Positions 34,850-44,050 of a DNA stretch of 64,000 nucleotides are shown piece by piece. Origin of the DNA: Actinomyces dentalis DSM 19115 (GTDB lineage Bacteria; Actinomycetota; Actinomycetes; Actinomycetales; Actinomycetaceae); assembly GCF_000429225.1 (NCBI RefSeq), contig NZ_KE386865.1:38985-102984 (forward strand). Reading direction: 5' to 3'. A program made the position numbers and the translations under genes. The notes below the pieces were generated by a model. The model searched no databases and was not told the origin of the DNA. It saw only the letters and a list, made by a program, of their open reading frames with translations. Each line of letters opens with the position of its first letter. The stretch's first letter is position 1.

Positions 34850-35845
34850 TCAGCCCCCGCCCCCGTCGTCGCCCGCGACGCGGATCCGCCAGCGGCCCGG
34901 GCCGCCGCCCGCCGGCGGGCCCGACGCCGCGGACGACGGCGTGCGCACCATGCCCTCCTGGGCGATGGTGGACACGAGCCGCCCCGAAGCGTCGAAGACC
35001 TCCGCGCGCGCCATGGCCCGCCCCCCGGTCGAGGAGGGGGAGTCCTGGACGAGCAGCAGCCAGTCGCCCACGTCCACGTCGCGGTGGAACCACTGGGCGT
35101 GGTCGAGGGTCGCCAGGCTCATCCCCTCGCTGCGCCAGCTCAGCCCCTGGCTGCGCAGCGCCGGCTCGAGCATGACCTGGTCGCACATGTAGGCCAGCAG
35201 GGCCCGGTGGACGGTCTGGTCCGCCCCGGCCGGCACCCGGCCGCGGGCGCGCGCCCACAGGCGCTGGCGGCCGACGCCGCGCCCGTCCGGCCGCAGGTAG
35301 ACGCCCCCCTCGACGTGGCGCAGGTCGAAGGCGGCGGTGCGGCCCAGGAACCTGGCCACCGGGTGGTCGAGCGTGCGGAAGATCTCCAGGGAGCTGACCA
35401 GTTCGTCGGGGCCGGGCACCTCCGGCGGGTCCAGCTGGACGTCGGCGCCGGCCTGGCGCTCCTGGAAGGAGGAGATCATGGCCAGGATGGGCACCCCGTT
35501 CTGGGAGACGGTGGTGCGCCGCTGGGAGAAGGACCGTCCGTCGTGCAGGCGCTCGACGTCGAAGCGCAGGGGATCGTCCGGCTCGCCGCCGCGCATGAAG
35601 TAGGCGTGCACGGAGTGCGGCAGGCGCGCGCCGTCGCCGTCGTCGATCATGGTCGCCGCGGCGGCCAGCAGCCCCTGCGCGACGACCTGGCCGCCGTAGA
35701 TCCGCCCCGAGAGCTGGGGCAGGGACCGCCCCGTGAAGGAGTCCGCCCCGTTCCCCCCGTCCGGGTCCCCGGTCAGCGCCAGGACGCGGGTGACCGCTCC
35801 CAGCGGCTCCTCGACGGCGGGGGGAACGGGGTAGGGGGTCGTCAC
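34850..35845 (-). CDS. Acyl-CoA thioesterase II (TesB family)
   Basis: Hydrolyses acyl-CoA to free acid and CoA; a double hot-dog enzyme of 331 residues. N-terminal hot dog carries the GRIYGGQVVAQGL and HSVHAYFMRGGEPDDPLRFDVERLHDGRSF segments (about 45-110), C-terminal one the SLDHAQWFHR-like segment here written LATLDHAQWFHRDVD, and a Gly/Pro-rich tail follows. The GTG at 35845 overlaps the ptsI stop by four bases, so it is translated from the ptsI transcript, an unusual pairing of lipid and sugar-uptake genes. Confidence 0.88.
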   Translation of the reverse strand: MTTPYPVPPAVEEPLGAVTRVLALTGDPDGGNGADSFTGRSLPQLSGRIYGGQVVAQGLLAAAATMIDDGDGARLPHSVHAYFMRGGEPDDPLRFDVERLHDGRSFSQRRTTVSQNGVPILAMISSFQERQAGADVQLDPPEVPGPDELVSSLEIFRTLDHPVARFLGRTAAFDLRHVEGGVYLRPDGRGVGRQRLWARARGRVPAGADQTVHRALLAYMCDQVMLEPALRSQGLSWRSEGMSLATLDHAQWFHRDVDVGDWLLLVQDSPSSTGGRAMARAEVFDASGRLVSTIAQEGMVRTPSSAASGPPAGGGPGRWRIRVAGDDGGGG

Positions 35846-37539
35846 AGACCGAGCTCCTCCAACACCGGCAGCTCGGCGCGCACCGCCGCGCGGGCGTCCT
35901 CGGCGGTGCGCGAGTCGATCGCGATCTGCGCCAGGCGCCGGCAGTCGGCCAGGTCGACGGACTTGAGCACGGCGTCGACGTCGGGCAGGGCCCGGGCGGT
36001 CATGGACAGGCTGGCCACGCCCAGGCCCACGAGGACGACGGCCAGGGCCGGGTCCGCGGCCGCCTCGCCGCACACGCCCACGGGGCGCCCGTGCGGCGCG
36101 GCGCCGTCGCAGGCGGCCTTGATCAGGCGCAGGACGGCGGGCTGCCAGCCGGTGGACAGGTAGGCCAGGGAGGACAGGAGGCGGTCGGCGGCCATGACGT
36201 ACTGGGTCAGGTCGTTGGTGCCGATGGAGGCGAAGTCGGCGTGCTCGAACATCTTGTCCGCCATGAGGGCGGCGGAGGGGACCTCGATCATCATGCCGGC
36301 GATCTTCAGGCCGTGGGCGCGGGCCTGGTCGGTGAAGGCCTTGGCCTCGTCGGCGGTGGAGATCATGGGGGCCATGACCCACACCTTGGCGCTGGTGACG
36401 GCCTCGGCCTTGGCCAGGGCCTGGAGCTGGTGCTCCAGGACCTCCGGGTCGCGGCGGGCGGTGCGGTAGGCGCGCACGCCCAGCGCGGGGTTGGCCTCGG
36501 TGGAGTCGGTGAGGAAGGGCAGGGGCTTGTCCGCGCCGGCGTCGAGGGTGCGCACCACGACCTTCTTGCCGGGGAAGGCCTCCAGCACGCCGCGGTAGGC
36601 CTCCACCTGCGCCTCGATGGTGGGCTCCTCGGGCTGGTCGAGGAAGCAGAACTCGGTGCGGAACAGGCCCACGCCCATGGCGCCGGCCTCGGCGGCGCTG
36701 CGGGCCCCGGCGGCGTCGCCGACATTGGCCAGCAGCTGGACCTCGTGGCCGTCCCTGGTGGCGCCGTCGCCGTTGAACACGCGCACGCGGCTAGCCAGCT
36801 CGCGGGCGCGGCGCAGCGCCTCCTCGCTGGGGTTGAGGGTGATGCTGCCCTTGGTGCCGTCGACCAGGACGATGTCGCCGTCGGACAGCCGGTCGGTGAC
36901 CTGCTCGCCGGTGCCCACGATGGCGGGCATGCCCAGGGCGCGGGCGAGGATGGCGGTGTGGGAGGTCGGGCCGCCCTCGGAGGTGATGAAGGCGACGACC
37001 TTCTCCGGGTTGAGCAGGGCGGTGTCCGCCGGGGCGAGGTCCTTGGCCACGAGGACGAAGGGCTCGGGCAGACGCGGGATGCCGGGCATGGGGGAGTCGG
37101 TCAGGACGGCGATGATGCGGTCGCGCACGTCGGCGACGTCCCGGGTGCGCTCGGCCATGTAGCCGCCCAGGGACTTGAGCATGTCGGCCAGCGTGCCGGC
37201 GGCCTCCCACACCGCGCGCGCCGGCACGAGGTGGCGCTCGCGCACCTTGGCCTGGGCCGAGGTGGTCAGGGTCGGGTCGGCGGCCATCTGGGCGGTGGTC
37301 TCCAGCAGGGTGCGCCCGTCGCCCTTGGCCTCGGCCGCCGAGAGCTCCAGGCTCTTCTTGACGGTCTGGGCGGCGGCGGCGATCCGGTCGCACTCGGCGT
37401 CGAGGTCGGTGCCGGCGGGCAGGGTCTCGATGGCGGGCTCGGGGATGCCCGGCGCCATGCGGGCGACGGGGCCGGCGACGAGCCCTGGGCTCACGCCGAT
37501 TCCGGTCAGGGCGGTGGGCTGTGCGTCTGACGTGGCCAT
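35842..37539 (-). CDS. ptsI: PTS enzyme I
   Basis: Phosphoenolpyruvate-protein phosphotransferase: autophosphorylates from PEP and passes phosphate to HPr, feeding all sugar PTS permeases. 565 residues with the phospho-His in GGPTSHTAI (about 192), the PEP-binding FRTEF motif, IGTNDLTQY and the C-terminal VGVCGEAA with the conserved Cys (about 487). ATG at 37539 has GAGGAG upstream. No HPr gene is visible in this window. The EIIB gene at 37766 is divergent, giving a shared control region of about 226 bases. Confidence 0.96.
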   Translation of the reverse strand: MATSDAQPTALTGIGVSPGLVAGPVARMAPGIPEPAIETLPAGTDLDAECDRIAAAAQTVKKSLELSAAEAKGDGRTLLETTAQMAADPTLTTSAQAKVRERHLVPARAVWEAAGTLADMLKSLGGYMAERTRDVADVRDRIIAVLTDSPMPGIPRLPEPFVLVAKDLAPADTALLNPEKVVAFITSEGGPTSHTAILARALGMPAIVGTGEQVTDRLSDGDIVLVDGTKGSITLNPSEEALRRARELASRVRVFNGDGATRDGHEVQLLANVGDAAGARSAAEAGAMGVGLFRTEFCFLDQPEEPTIEAQVEAYRGVLEAFPGKKVVVRTLDAGADKPLPFLTDSTEANPALGVRAYRTARRDPEVLEHQLQALAKAEAVTSAKVWVMAPMISTADEAKAFTDQARAHGLKIAGMMIEVPSAALMADKMFEHADFASIGTNDLTQYVMAADRLLSSLAYLSTGWQPAVLRLIKAACDGAAPHGRPVGVCGEAAADPALAVVLVGLGVASLSMTARALPDVDAVLKSVDLADCRRLAQIAIDSRTAEDARAAVRAELPVLEELGL

Positions 37540-37577
37540 GGGTACTCCTCAACGGTGACGGAGGCGGGGTCGCGCTC

Positions 37578-37583
37578 ATTGTG
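37578..37583 (-). promoter_or_regulatory. Possible -10 box of ptsI
   Basis: CACAAT on the minus strand, within GGGCACAATGAG; an almost identical GGGGCACAATAGAG stands before the GntR gene (42178-42173). No clear -35. Confidence 0.35.
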
Positions 37584-37725
37584 CCCTGTTCGGGCCGGGT
37601 TCGGGAGGTTTCCGCCACAGGTGAATCACGTGTGACACATTCGGGCGGGCGCTCCGGACCCGCCCGGCGGGGCCCGCGGGCGGCGCGGCGGGCGGTTCGG
37701 GGCGCGGGGGGATCCCGATCTGGGA

Positions 37726-37760
37726 TAAAGTGATGGCGGACACTCACGACCAGCGAGGAG
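37726..37760 (+). promoter_or_regulatory. Promoter and ribosome-binding site of the free EIIB gene
   Basis: TAAAGT (37726-37731) is a -10 candidate inside GGGATAAAGTGATGG; GAGGAG (37755-37760) five bases before the ATG at 37766 fixes the start. Confidence 0.45.
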
Positions 37761-37765
37761 AACCT

Positions 37766-37996
37766 ATGAGCACCGCATCGGACATCGTCAAGGGCCTGGG
37801 GGGCCGCGACAACATCACGGATCTGGAGCCCTGCATCACGCGCCTGCGCGTGGAGGTGGTTGACCAGGAGAGGGTCGACGAGGAGGCCCTGCGCGCCGCC
37901 GGCGCCTTCGGGGTCGTGCGCTCCGGCCGGGTCGTCCAGGTCGTCGTCGGGCCGACGGCGGACACCCTCGCCTCCGAGATCGCCGAGCTGGACTGA
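37766..37996 (+). CDS. PTS EIIB domain protein, glucose/GlcNAc type
   Basis: A 76-residue free-standing EIIB that carries phosphate on C23 (DLEPCITRLRVEV) between EIIA and an EIIC permease. It is a close paralogue of the EIIB at 40920-41150 (same length, same C23 and IVxxLGGxxNI start). Because the EIIC gene of the region has no fused EIIB, either EIIB could serve it. Followed by a small hairpin (37999-38017). Confidence 0.92.
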   Translation: MSTASDIVKGLGGRDNITDLEPCITRLRVEVVDQERVDEEALRAAGAFGVVRSGRVVQVVVGPTADTLASEIAELD

Positions 37997-37998
37997 CC

Positions 37999-38017
37999 CC
38001 GGCCGGTCGTCGGCCGG
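37999..38017 (+). terminator. Short hairpin after the free EIIB gene
   Basis: CCGGCCG (37999-38005) and CGGCCGG (38011-38017) flank a five-base loop directly after the stop codon. Confidence 0.4.
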
Positions 38018-38072
38018 TCCGCCCGCCATCGCGCCGCGCCCGCCTCGTTGGCCGGCGCGGCGCCTCATCGTG

Positions 38073-38097
38073 TGCAACGCTTGCAGCAAGATATCAT
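38073..38097 (+). promoter_or_regulatory. malQ promoter with LacI-type operator
   Basis: TGCAACGCTTGCA (38073-38085) is an inverted repeat (TGCAA-CGC-TTGCA) of the kind bound by LacI/MalR regulators. It lies directly upstream of a TATCAT -10 box (38092-38097), in the spacer region. The leader to the malQ ATG is about 120 bases. Confidence 0.5.
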
Positions 38098-38222
38098 GTC
38101 TGCTGCCGAGCCCGACGCGCCGACGCCCGGAGCCGGCAGCCCCCAATCCGCACAACGGGGCCCCGATGCGGCGGTCCCGCCCCACCCGCGCGTCAGCGCC
38201 TGATCACAAGGCCGTTCCCGCT

Positions 38223-40418
38223 ATGACCGACTCCCGTTCCGCATCCGAGCCCGCCGGCGAGCGCCTCAGGCAGCTCGCCGAGGCCCACGGCATCTCCACC
38301 GAGTACTGGGACTTCCACGGCAATCTCGCCTCGCCCTCGCGCGACACCCTCGTCGCCGTCCTGCGGGCTCTGGGCGTGGCCGCCTCCACGCCGGTGGAGG
38401 TCGAGCACTCCCTGCGCGAGGCCGGGCTCGCCCCCTGGCGCCGCGTCCTGCCGCCCGCCGTCGTCGTGCGGGGCGGGATCCAGAGCCCCGTCGTCGTCCA
38501 CGCGCCCGACGGCGCCGCGCTGCGCCTGCGCGTGCAGCTGGAGGACGGGGACCAGCGCGAGCTGTCGCAGACCGAGGACTGGACGCGGGCCCGCATGGTC
38601 GACGGCGTGCGCACCGGGCAGGCGACCTTCATCATCCCCGCCGACCTGCCGCTGGGCTGGCACGAGCTCATCGCCGAGGTCGGCGCGGTCGACGGGGACG
38701 AGGGGGCCGGCGGGACCCGCGGGAGCCGTCCGACGCCGGCCCGCACCGTCACCGCCGCCCTGGCCGTCACCCCCGACCACCTCGACCTGCCCGCCGCGCT
38801 GGGTCAGCGCGGCTGGGGCGTCATGGCCCAGCTCTACTCCACCCGCTCGCGCGGCTCGTGGGGGGTGGGCGACGCCGACGACCTGACCGAGCTGGTCAGC
38901 TTCCTGGGCGATGAGGGCGCCGACTTCCTCCTCATCAACCCCCTGCACGCGGCCGAGCCCGCCGGCCCCATGACCGCCTCGCCCTACCTGCCGGTCACCC
39001 GCCGCTTCGTCAACCCCATCTACATCCGCCCCGAGTCCATCGGCGAGGTCTCCCGCCTGTCCGGGCCGCGCCGCTCCCTGGTCCAGTGGGCCCTGGAGGA
39101 GGTCCAGGACGCCAACCTCTCCGCCGAGCCGATCGACCGCGACGCCGCCTGGAAGGCCAAGTGCGAGGCCCTGGAGGTCATCTTCGCCGCCGGGCGCAGC
39201 CGGGCCCGTCAGCGCGACTTCGAGCGCTTCCGCGCCGAGCAGGGCGAGGGGCTGGAGCGCTTCGCCCTGTGGAGCGCGCTGATCGAGAAGTACGGGCCCC
39301 AGGAGGACTGGCCGGCCTGGCTGCGCGACGCCGGCTCCGCCCACGTGGCCAACGAGGCCCGCGTCCTGTCCGACCGGATCGACTTCTTCGCCTGGCTCCA
39401 GTGGATCGTCGACGAGCAGCTCGGCCGCGCCCAGGCCGAGGCCAGGGCCTCGGGGATGGCCCTGGGCGTCATGGACGACCTCGCGGTGGGCATCCACCCC
39501 CGCGGGGCCGACGTGTGGAGCGACCCGGAGGCCTTCGCCCGCGGCATCCAGGTCGGCGCGCCCCCGGACATGTACAACCAGCTCGGCCAGAACTGGTCGC
39601 AGCCGCCGTGGAACCCCGTCCACCTGGCCGCCAGCGCCTACCGGCCACTGCGGGACATGGTGCGCACGGTGCTGCGCCACGCGGGCGCCCTGCGGGTGGA
39701 CCACATCATCGGGCTGTTCCGCCTGTGGTGGATCCCCGAGGGCATGGGCGCGCACGAGGGCGCCTACGTGCGCTACGACTACGAGGCGATGATCGGCGTG
39801 GTGCTCCTGGAGGCCCACCGCGCCGGCGCCGTCATGATCGGGGAGGACCTGGGGACCGTGGAGCCCTGGGTGCGCGACTACCTGGCCGCCCGCGGGGTCC
39901 TGGGCACCGCCGTCCTGTGGTTCGAGAAGCAGGAGGACGGCTGGCCCAAGCAGCCGGGCGGCTACCGCCGGCTCTCCCTGGCCACCGTCACCACCCACGA
40001 CCTGCCGCCGACGGCGGGCTACCTGGCCGACGAGCACGTGGCCCTGCGCGAGCGCCTGGGCCTGCTCACCGACCCCATCGCCCAGGTCCGCGCCGAGGCC
40101 CGCATCGAGCGGGACCGCATGCTGGCGCGCCTGCGCGAGCACGGCCTGCTGGACGCCAACCCCTCCGAGCGGGAGATCGTCGAGGCCCTCCACCGCTACA
40201 TCGCCCGCACGCCGGCCGCGCTCGTGGGCGTGGCCCTGGTCGACGGCGTCGGGGAGCGCCGCGCCCAGAACCAGCCGGGCACGGACCAGGAGTACCCGAA
40301 CTGGAAGCAGCCCCTGGCGGACGGGTCCGGCGAGGTGGTCCTCGTCGAGGACCTGCCCGGCAATATGCGCCTCCAGAGCCTGCTCGCCGCCGTGCGCGAC
40401 AGCTTCGGCCAGGAGTGA
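38223..40418 (+). CDS. malQ: 4-alpha-glucanotransferase (amylomaltase, GH77)
   Basis: Transfers alpha-1,4-glucan segments between maltodextrins, releasing glucose; works in maltose and glycogen metabolism in the cytosol. The 731-residue length, with an N-terminal beta-rich domain of about 170 residues, is typical of actinobacterial MalQ. GH77 catalytic residues are visible: Asp nucleophile in ALRVDHIIGLFRLWWIP (about 493), Glu acid/base in MIGEDLGTV (about 540) and Asp in TTHDLPPTAGY (about 593). ATG at 38223 is preceded by no strong ribosome site; longer in-frame starts lie inside the EIIB gene and are rejected. Confidence 0.94.
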   Translation: MTDSRSASEPAGERLRQLAEAHGISTEYWDFHGNLASPSRDTLVAVLRALGVAASTPVEVEHSLREAGLAPWRRVLPPAVVVRGGIQSPVVVHAPDGAALRLRVQLEDGDQRELSQTEDWTRARMVDGVRTGQATFIIPADLPLGWHELIAEVGAVDGDEGAGGTRGSRPTPARTVTAALAVTPDHLDLPAALGQRGWGVMAQLYSTRSRGSWGVGDADDLTELVSFLGDEGADFLLINPLHAAEPAGPMTASPYLPVTRRFVNPIYIRPESIGEVSRLSGPRRSLVQWALEEVQDANLSAEPIDRDAAWKAKCEALEVIFAAGRSRARQRDFERFRAEQGEGLERFALWSALIEKYGPQEDWPAWLRDAGSAHVANEARVLSDRIDFFAWLQWIVDEQLGRAQAEARASGMALGVMDDLAVGIHPRGADVWSDPEAFARGIQVGAPPDMYNQLGQNWSQPPWNPVHLAASAYRPLRDMVRTVLRHAGALRVDHIIGLFRLWWIPEGMGAHEGAYVRYDYEAMIGVVLLEAHRAGAVMIGEDLGTVEPWVRDYLAARGVLGTAVLWFEKQEDGWPKQPGGYRRLSLATVTTHDLPPTAGYLADEHVALRERLGLLTDPIAQVRAEARIERDRMLARLREHGLLDANPSEREIVEALHRYIARTPAALVGVALVDGVGERRAQNQPGTDQEYPNWKQPLADGSGEVVLVEDLPGNMRLQSLLAAVRDSFGQE

Positions 40419-40424
40419 CCCCGC

Positions 40425-40457
40425 GGGGCCGGCCCCTTCCCCCTCCGGACCGGCCCC
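40425..40457. terminator. Hairpin between malQ and the convergent EIIA gene
   Basis: GGGGCCGG (40425-40432) pairs with CCGGCCCC (40450-40457) across a pyrimidine-rich loop, in the 46 bases between the stops. Confidence 0.45.
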
Positions 40458-40464
40458 GGGGGTC

Positions 40465-40923
40465 TCAGGCCCAGGTGAAGGCCGTCATCTTCGGTGACAG
40501 GGCCGTTCCGGGCGGCGCCAGGACCAGGTCCGACTCCCCGGCGTCCAGGGCGACGACGGGCACGACCGGGCTGAGGCCCTCGGCCTCGATGCGCTCGGGG
40601 CTGAACGAGATCACGGGGTCCCCGGCCTCGACGGACTCGCCCTCGGAGGCGTGGACGGTGAAGCCCGCGCCCCCCAGGCTCACGGTGTCCAGGCCCAGGT
40701 GGACCAGCACCGCCCGCCCGCCCTCGGCCGCGACGACGAAGGCGTGGGGGTGGACCTTGATCAGGGCGCCGCGCACGGGCGCGAGGGCCGTGACCCGCCC
40801 CCCGGTGCGCTCGGGCTCGAGGGCCAGCCCCGGGCCCACGAGCCGGCCTGCGAAGACCGGGTCGGGGACGTCCTCGATGCCGATGACCGTCCCGGCCAGG
40901 GGGGCCCGGACGGTCAGGGTCAC
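40465..40923 (-). CDS. PTS EIIA, glucose (Crr) type
   Basis: Accepts phosphate from HPr and hands it to EIIB; in many bacteria it is also a regulator of sugar use. 152 residues with the two active-site His of the Crr family: H60 (VHPHAFVV) and the phosphorylated H75 (VLVHLGLDTV). The GTG at 40923 overlaps the EIIB stop by four bases, so the two are made from one transcript. Confidence 0.94.
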   Translation of the reverse strand: MTLTVRAPLAGTVIGIEDVPDPVFAGRLVGPGLALEPERTGGRVTALAPVRGALIKVHPHAFVVAAEGGRAVLVHLGLDTVSLGGAGFTVHASEGESVEAGDPVISFSPERIEAEGLSPVVPVVALDAGESDLVLAPPGTALSPKMTAFTWA

Positions 40924-41150
40924 CGCAGGTCCTCGATGTCCTCGGCCAGGGTGTCGGCGCTGGGGCCGACGACGACCTGGACCGTCCCGCCCCGGCGGAC
41001 CACGCCGTGGGCGCCCGCCGCCCTCAGGGCGGCCTCGTCGACGAGCGAGCCGTCCTCGAGCTCGCAGCGCAGACGGGTGATGCAGGGCTCGATCTCCACA
41101 ATATTGTCGAAGCCGCCGAGAGCGTCGACGATATTCCGGGCCTGGGACAT
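40920..41150 (-). CDS. PTS EIIB domain protein, second copy
   Basis: A 76-residue EIIB with the phosphorylated Cys at C23 (EIEPCITRLRCEL). Together with the overlapping EIIA gene it completes the phosphate relay to the EIIC encoded at 42396. ATG at 41150 follows GGAGAA. A DasR/NagR-like operator lies 87-102 bases upstream at the likely transcription start. Confidence 0.93.
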   Translation of the reverse strand: MSQARNIVDALGGFDNIVEIEPCITRLRCELEDGSLVDEAALRAAGAHGVVRRGGTVQVVVGPSADTLAEDIEDLR

Positions 41151-41236
41151 GGGGTTCTCCTGTCTGGGAGCCGGCGCGGGCCGGGCGAGGTGAGGGCGGC
41201 GGGCGGGTCCGAGCGGGCTCCGGCGCCTGGCACGGA

Positions 41237-41262
41237 AGTGGTCCATACCAGCGGTCATCGTA
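41237..41262 (-). promoter_or_regulatory. EIIB-EIIA promoter with DasR/NagR-like operator
   Basis: AGTGGTCCATACCAGC (41237-41252) matches the dre pattern (TGGT, four bases, ACCA) of GntR/UTRA amino-sugar regulators. On the minus strand a -10 candidate TACGAT (41262-41257) is directly upstream, so a bound regulator would cover the transcription start. Confidence 0.6.
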
Positions 41263-41320
41263 CATGCTCGCGGTCCGCTGTCCAGCGGGCCCGGGCGGGC
41301 CGGGCGCGGGCGGGCGGGCG

Positions 41321-42115
41321 TCACGCGGCCGGCTCCGGATCGGCCGGGAGCGCGGCGGGCGGCGCCCCGGATCCGGGGCGCCGGCGGCGCGGGCCGGGGG
41401 CGGCCACGGGCACCCACAGCGTGTAGCGGTCGGCCCGGTACAGGGAGCGGGAGTAGTCCACGGCCAGCTGGTCGTGGAAGGTGCGCCGGGTGATGTCCAG
41501 GGCGGGCGCCCGCTCGGGCACGCCCAGGAGGGCCGCCTCCTCGGCGGTGGCCGCGCGCCCCTCGATCATGTCCTCGCCCCACTCGGGCGCCAGGCCCGCC
41601 CTCGTCAACTCGCCGTAGACGGAGAAGGTGAGGGGGCCGTCGAGCAGGCGGGGCAGGAGGCGGGCGGGGATCCAGTTCTCCTCGATGGCCATGGGCGTGG
41701 AGTCGGCCGTCAGCAGGCGGCGCAGGTGGTGGACGGGCGCGCCGTCGTCGAGCTCGAGGGCCTCGGCGACGACGGGGGAGGCGGGCGCGGTCGCGGCGAT
41801 GAGGAAGACGGCGCCCGGGATCATGCCGCGCCGGCGCATCTCCTCGGTGAAGGAGGTCAGCCGCAGCTGCAGGTCCACCTTGGGGGAGGCCACGAAGGTG
41901 CCCTTGCCCTGGTGGCGCTTGAGGACGCCGTCGACCACGAGGGTGTCGACCGCCTGGCGCACGGTCATGCGCGAGACCCCGAAGAGCTCGCACAGCTCCC
42001 GTTCGGAGGGCATGGGGGCGCCGGGCTTCAGGCCCTGGGCGATGAGGGCCAGGAGGTGCTCGCGCACGACGACGTACTTGGCTCGCGACCGGAGTGCGGA
42101 TTGGGCGGGGGTCAT
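41321..42115 (-). CDS. GntR-family regulator with UTRA domain (HutC/DasR type)
   Basis: A 264-residue regulator: winged HTH at about 15-80 (MPSERELCELFGVSRMTVRQA), UTRA effector domain from about 90 to 240 that binds a sugar phosphate or similar, and a Pro-rich tail. It lies between the EIIB-EIIA operon and the divergent EIIC gene, both with dre-like sites, so it is their likely repressor, with GlcNAc-6-P or GlcN-6-P as a possible inducer by analogy with DasR/NagR. Its leader contains a GGCCGTTCG/CGAAC hairpin (42139-42160). Confidence 0.9.
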   Translation of the reverse strand: MTPAQSALRSRAKYVVVREHLLALIAQGLKPGAPMPSERELCELFGVSRMTVRQAVDTLVVDGVLKRHQGKGTFVASPKVDLQLRLTSFTEEMRRRGMIPGAVFLIAATAPASPVVAEALELDDGAPVHHLRRLLTADSTPMAIEENWIPARLLPRLLDGPLTFSVYGELTRAGLAPEWGEDMIEGRAATAEEAALLGVPERAPALDITRRTFHDQLAVDYSRSLYRADRYTLWVPVAAPGPRRRRPGSGAPPAALPADPEPAA

Positions 42116-42172
42116 CGGTGTCTCGGATCAAGTGGTGGGCCGGTTCGTCCTCGAACGGCCTCGTTGGGCTCT

Positions 42173-42178
42173 ATTGTG
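42173..42178 (-). promoter_or_regulatory. Possible -10 box of the GntR gene
   Basis: CACAAT on the minus strand inside GGGGCACAATAGAG, similar to the sequence before ptsI. Leader of about 50 bases. Confidence 0.35.
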
Positions 42179-42242
42179 CCCCTGCGCGGGCCCGGCGGCG
42201 CGCGGAGCCGGCTGGAGGACGGTGAAACAAATGAGGGGCCGC

Positions 42243-42332
42243 TTGACAAGCGCCGCGGCGTCGACTTGTCTTAGGCCCCAGTGGTCCAGATGTGTGCTGC
42301 GACACCCGACTGGGCCACTGGTCCCTACCCCC
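42243..42332 (+). promoter_or_regulatory. EIIC promoter with two dre-like sites
   Basis: TTGACA (42243-42248) with a 17-base spacer to TTGTCT (42266-42271). Downstream lie AGTGGTCCAGATGTGT (42280-42295, one good half) and ACTGGTCCCTACCCCC (42317-42332, one good half plus ACC), both partial dre matches. Confidence 0.5.
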
Positions 42333-42352
42333 CTCCAAGGGGTACTCACAAG

Positions 42353-42372
42353 CCGCGGCCCCACGGCCGCGG
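42353..42372 (+). promoter_or_regulatory. Leader hairpin before the EIIC start
   Basis: CCGCGGCC (42353-42360) and GGCCGCGG (42365-42372) with loop CCAC form a perfect 8-bp stem, 14 bases before the GGAG ribosome site. No antiterminator (RAT-like) sequence is seen. Confidence 0.35.
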
Positions 42373-42395
42373 TGTCCCGAAATCTGGAGAACAAC

Positions 42396-43889
<1,494 letters not shown>

Positions 43890-43961
43890 GCGCCTCCGCC
43901 CCCTCACCGGATCGGATCCGCCCGGTATCGCCCGGTCGCCGTCCGGCGCGGCGGACGGCGG

Positions 43962-44006
43962 ACGCGGCGGGCCCCGGCCCCCTCACGGGGCCGGGGCCCG
44001 CCGCGT
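43962..44006. terminator. Perfect 20-bp terminator stem between EIIC and pepN
   Basis: Arms 43962-43981 and 43987-44006 are perfectly complementary over 20 bp around loop CTCAC. The genes converge here, so it probably ends transcription from both sides. Confidence 0.75.
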
Positions 44007-44050
44007 TCATCGCGCGATGCGCCGGGGCGCGGCTCAGGGCGCTGCGCGCC

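Noticed and set aside
42272..42395. Antiterminator-controlled (RAT/BglG) leader before EIIC
   Set aside because: There is a hairpin but no T-tract, no RAT-like sequence, and no BglG-type gene; operator-based GntR control explains the context better.
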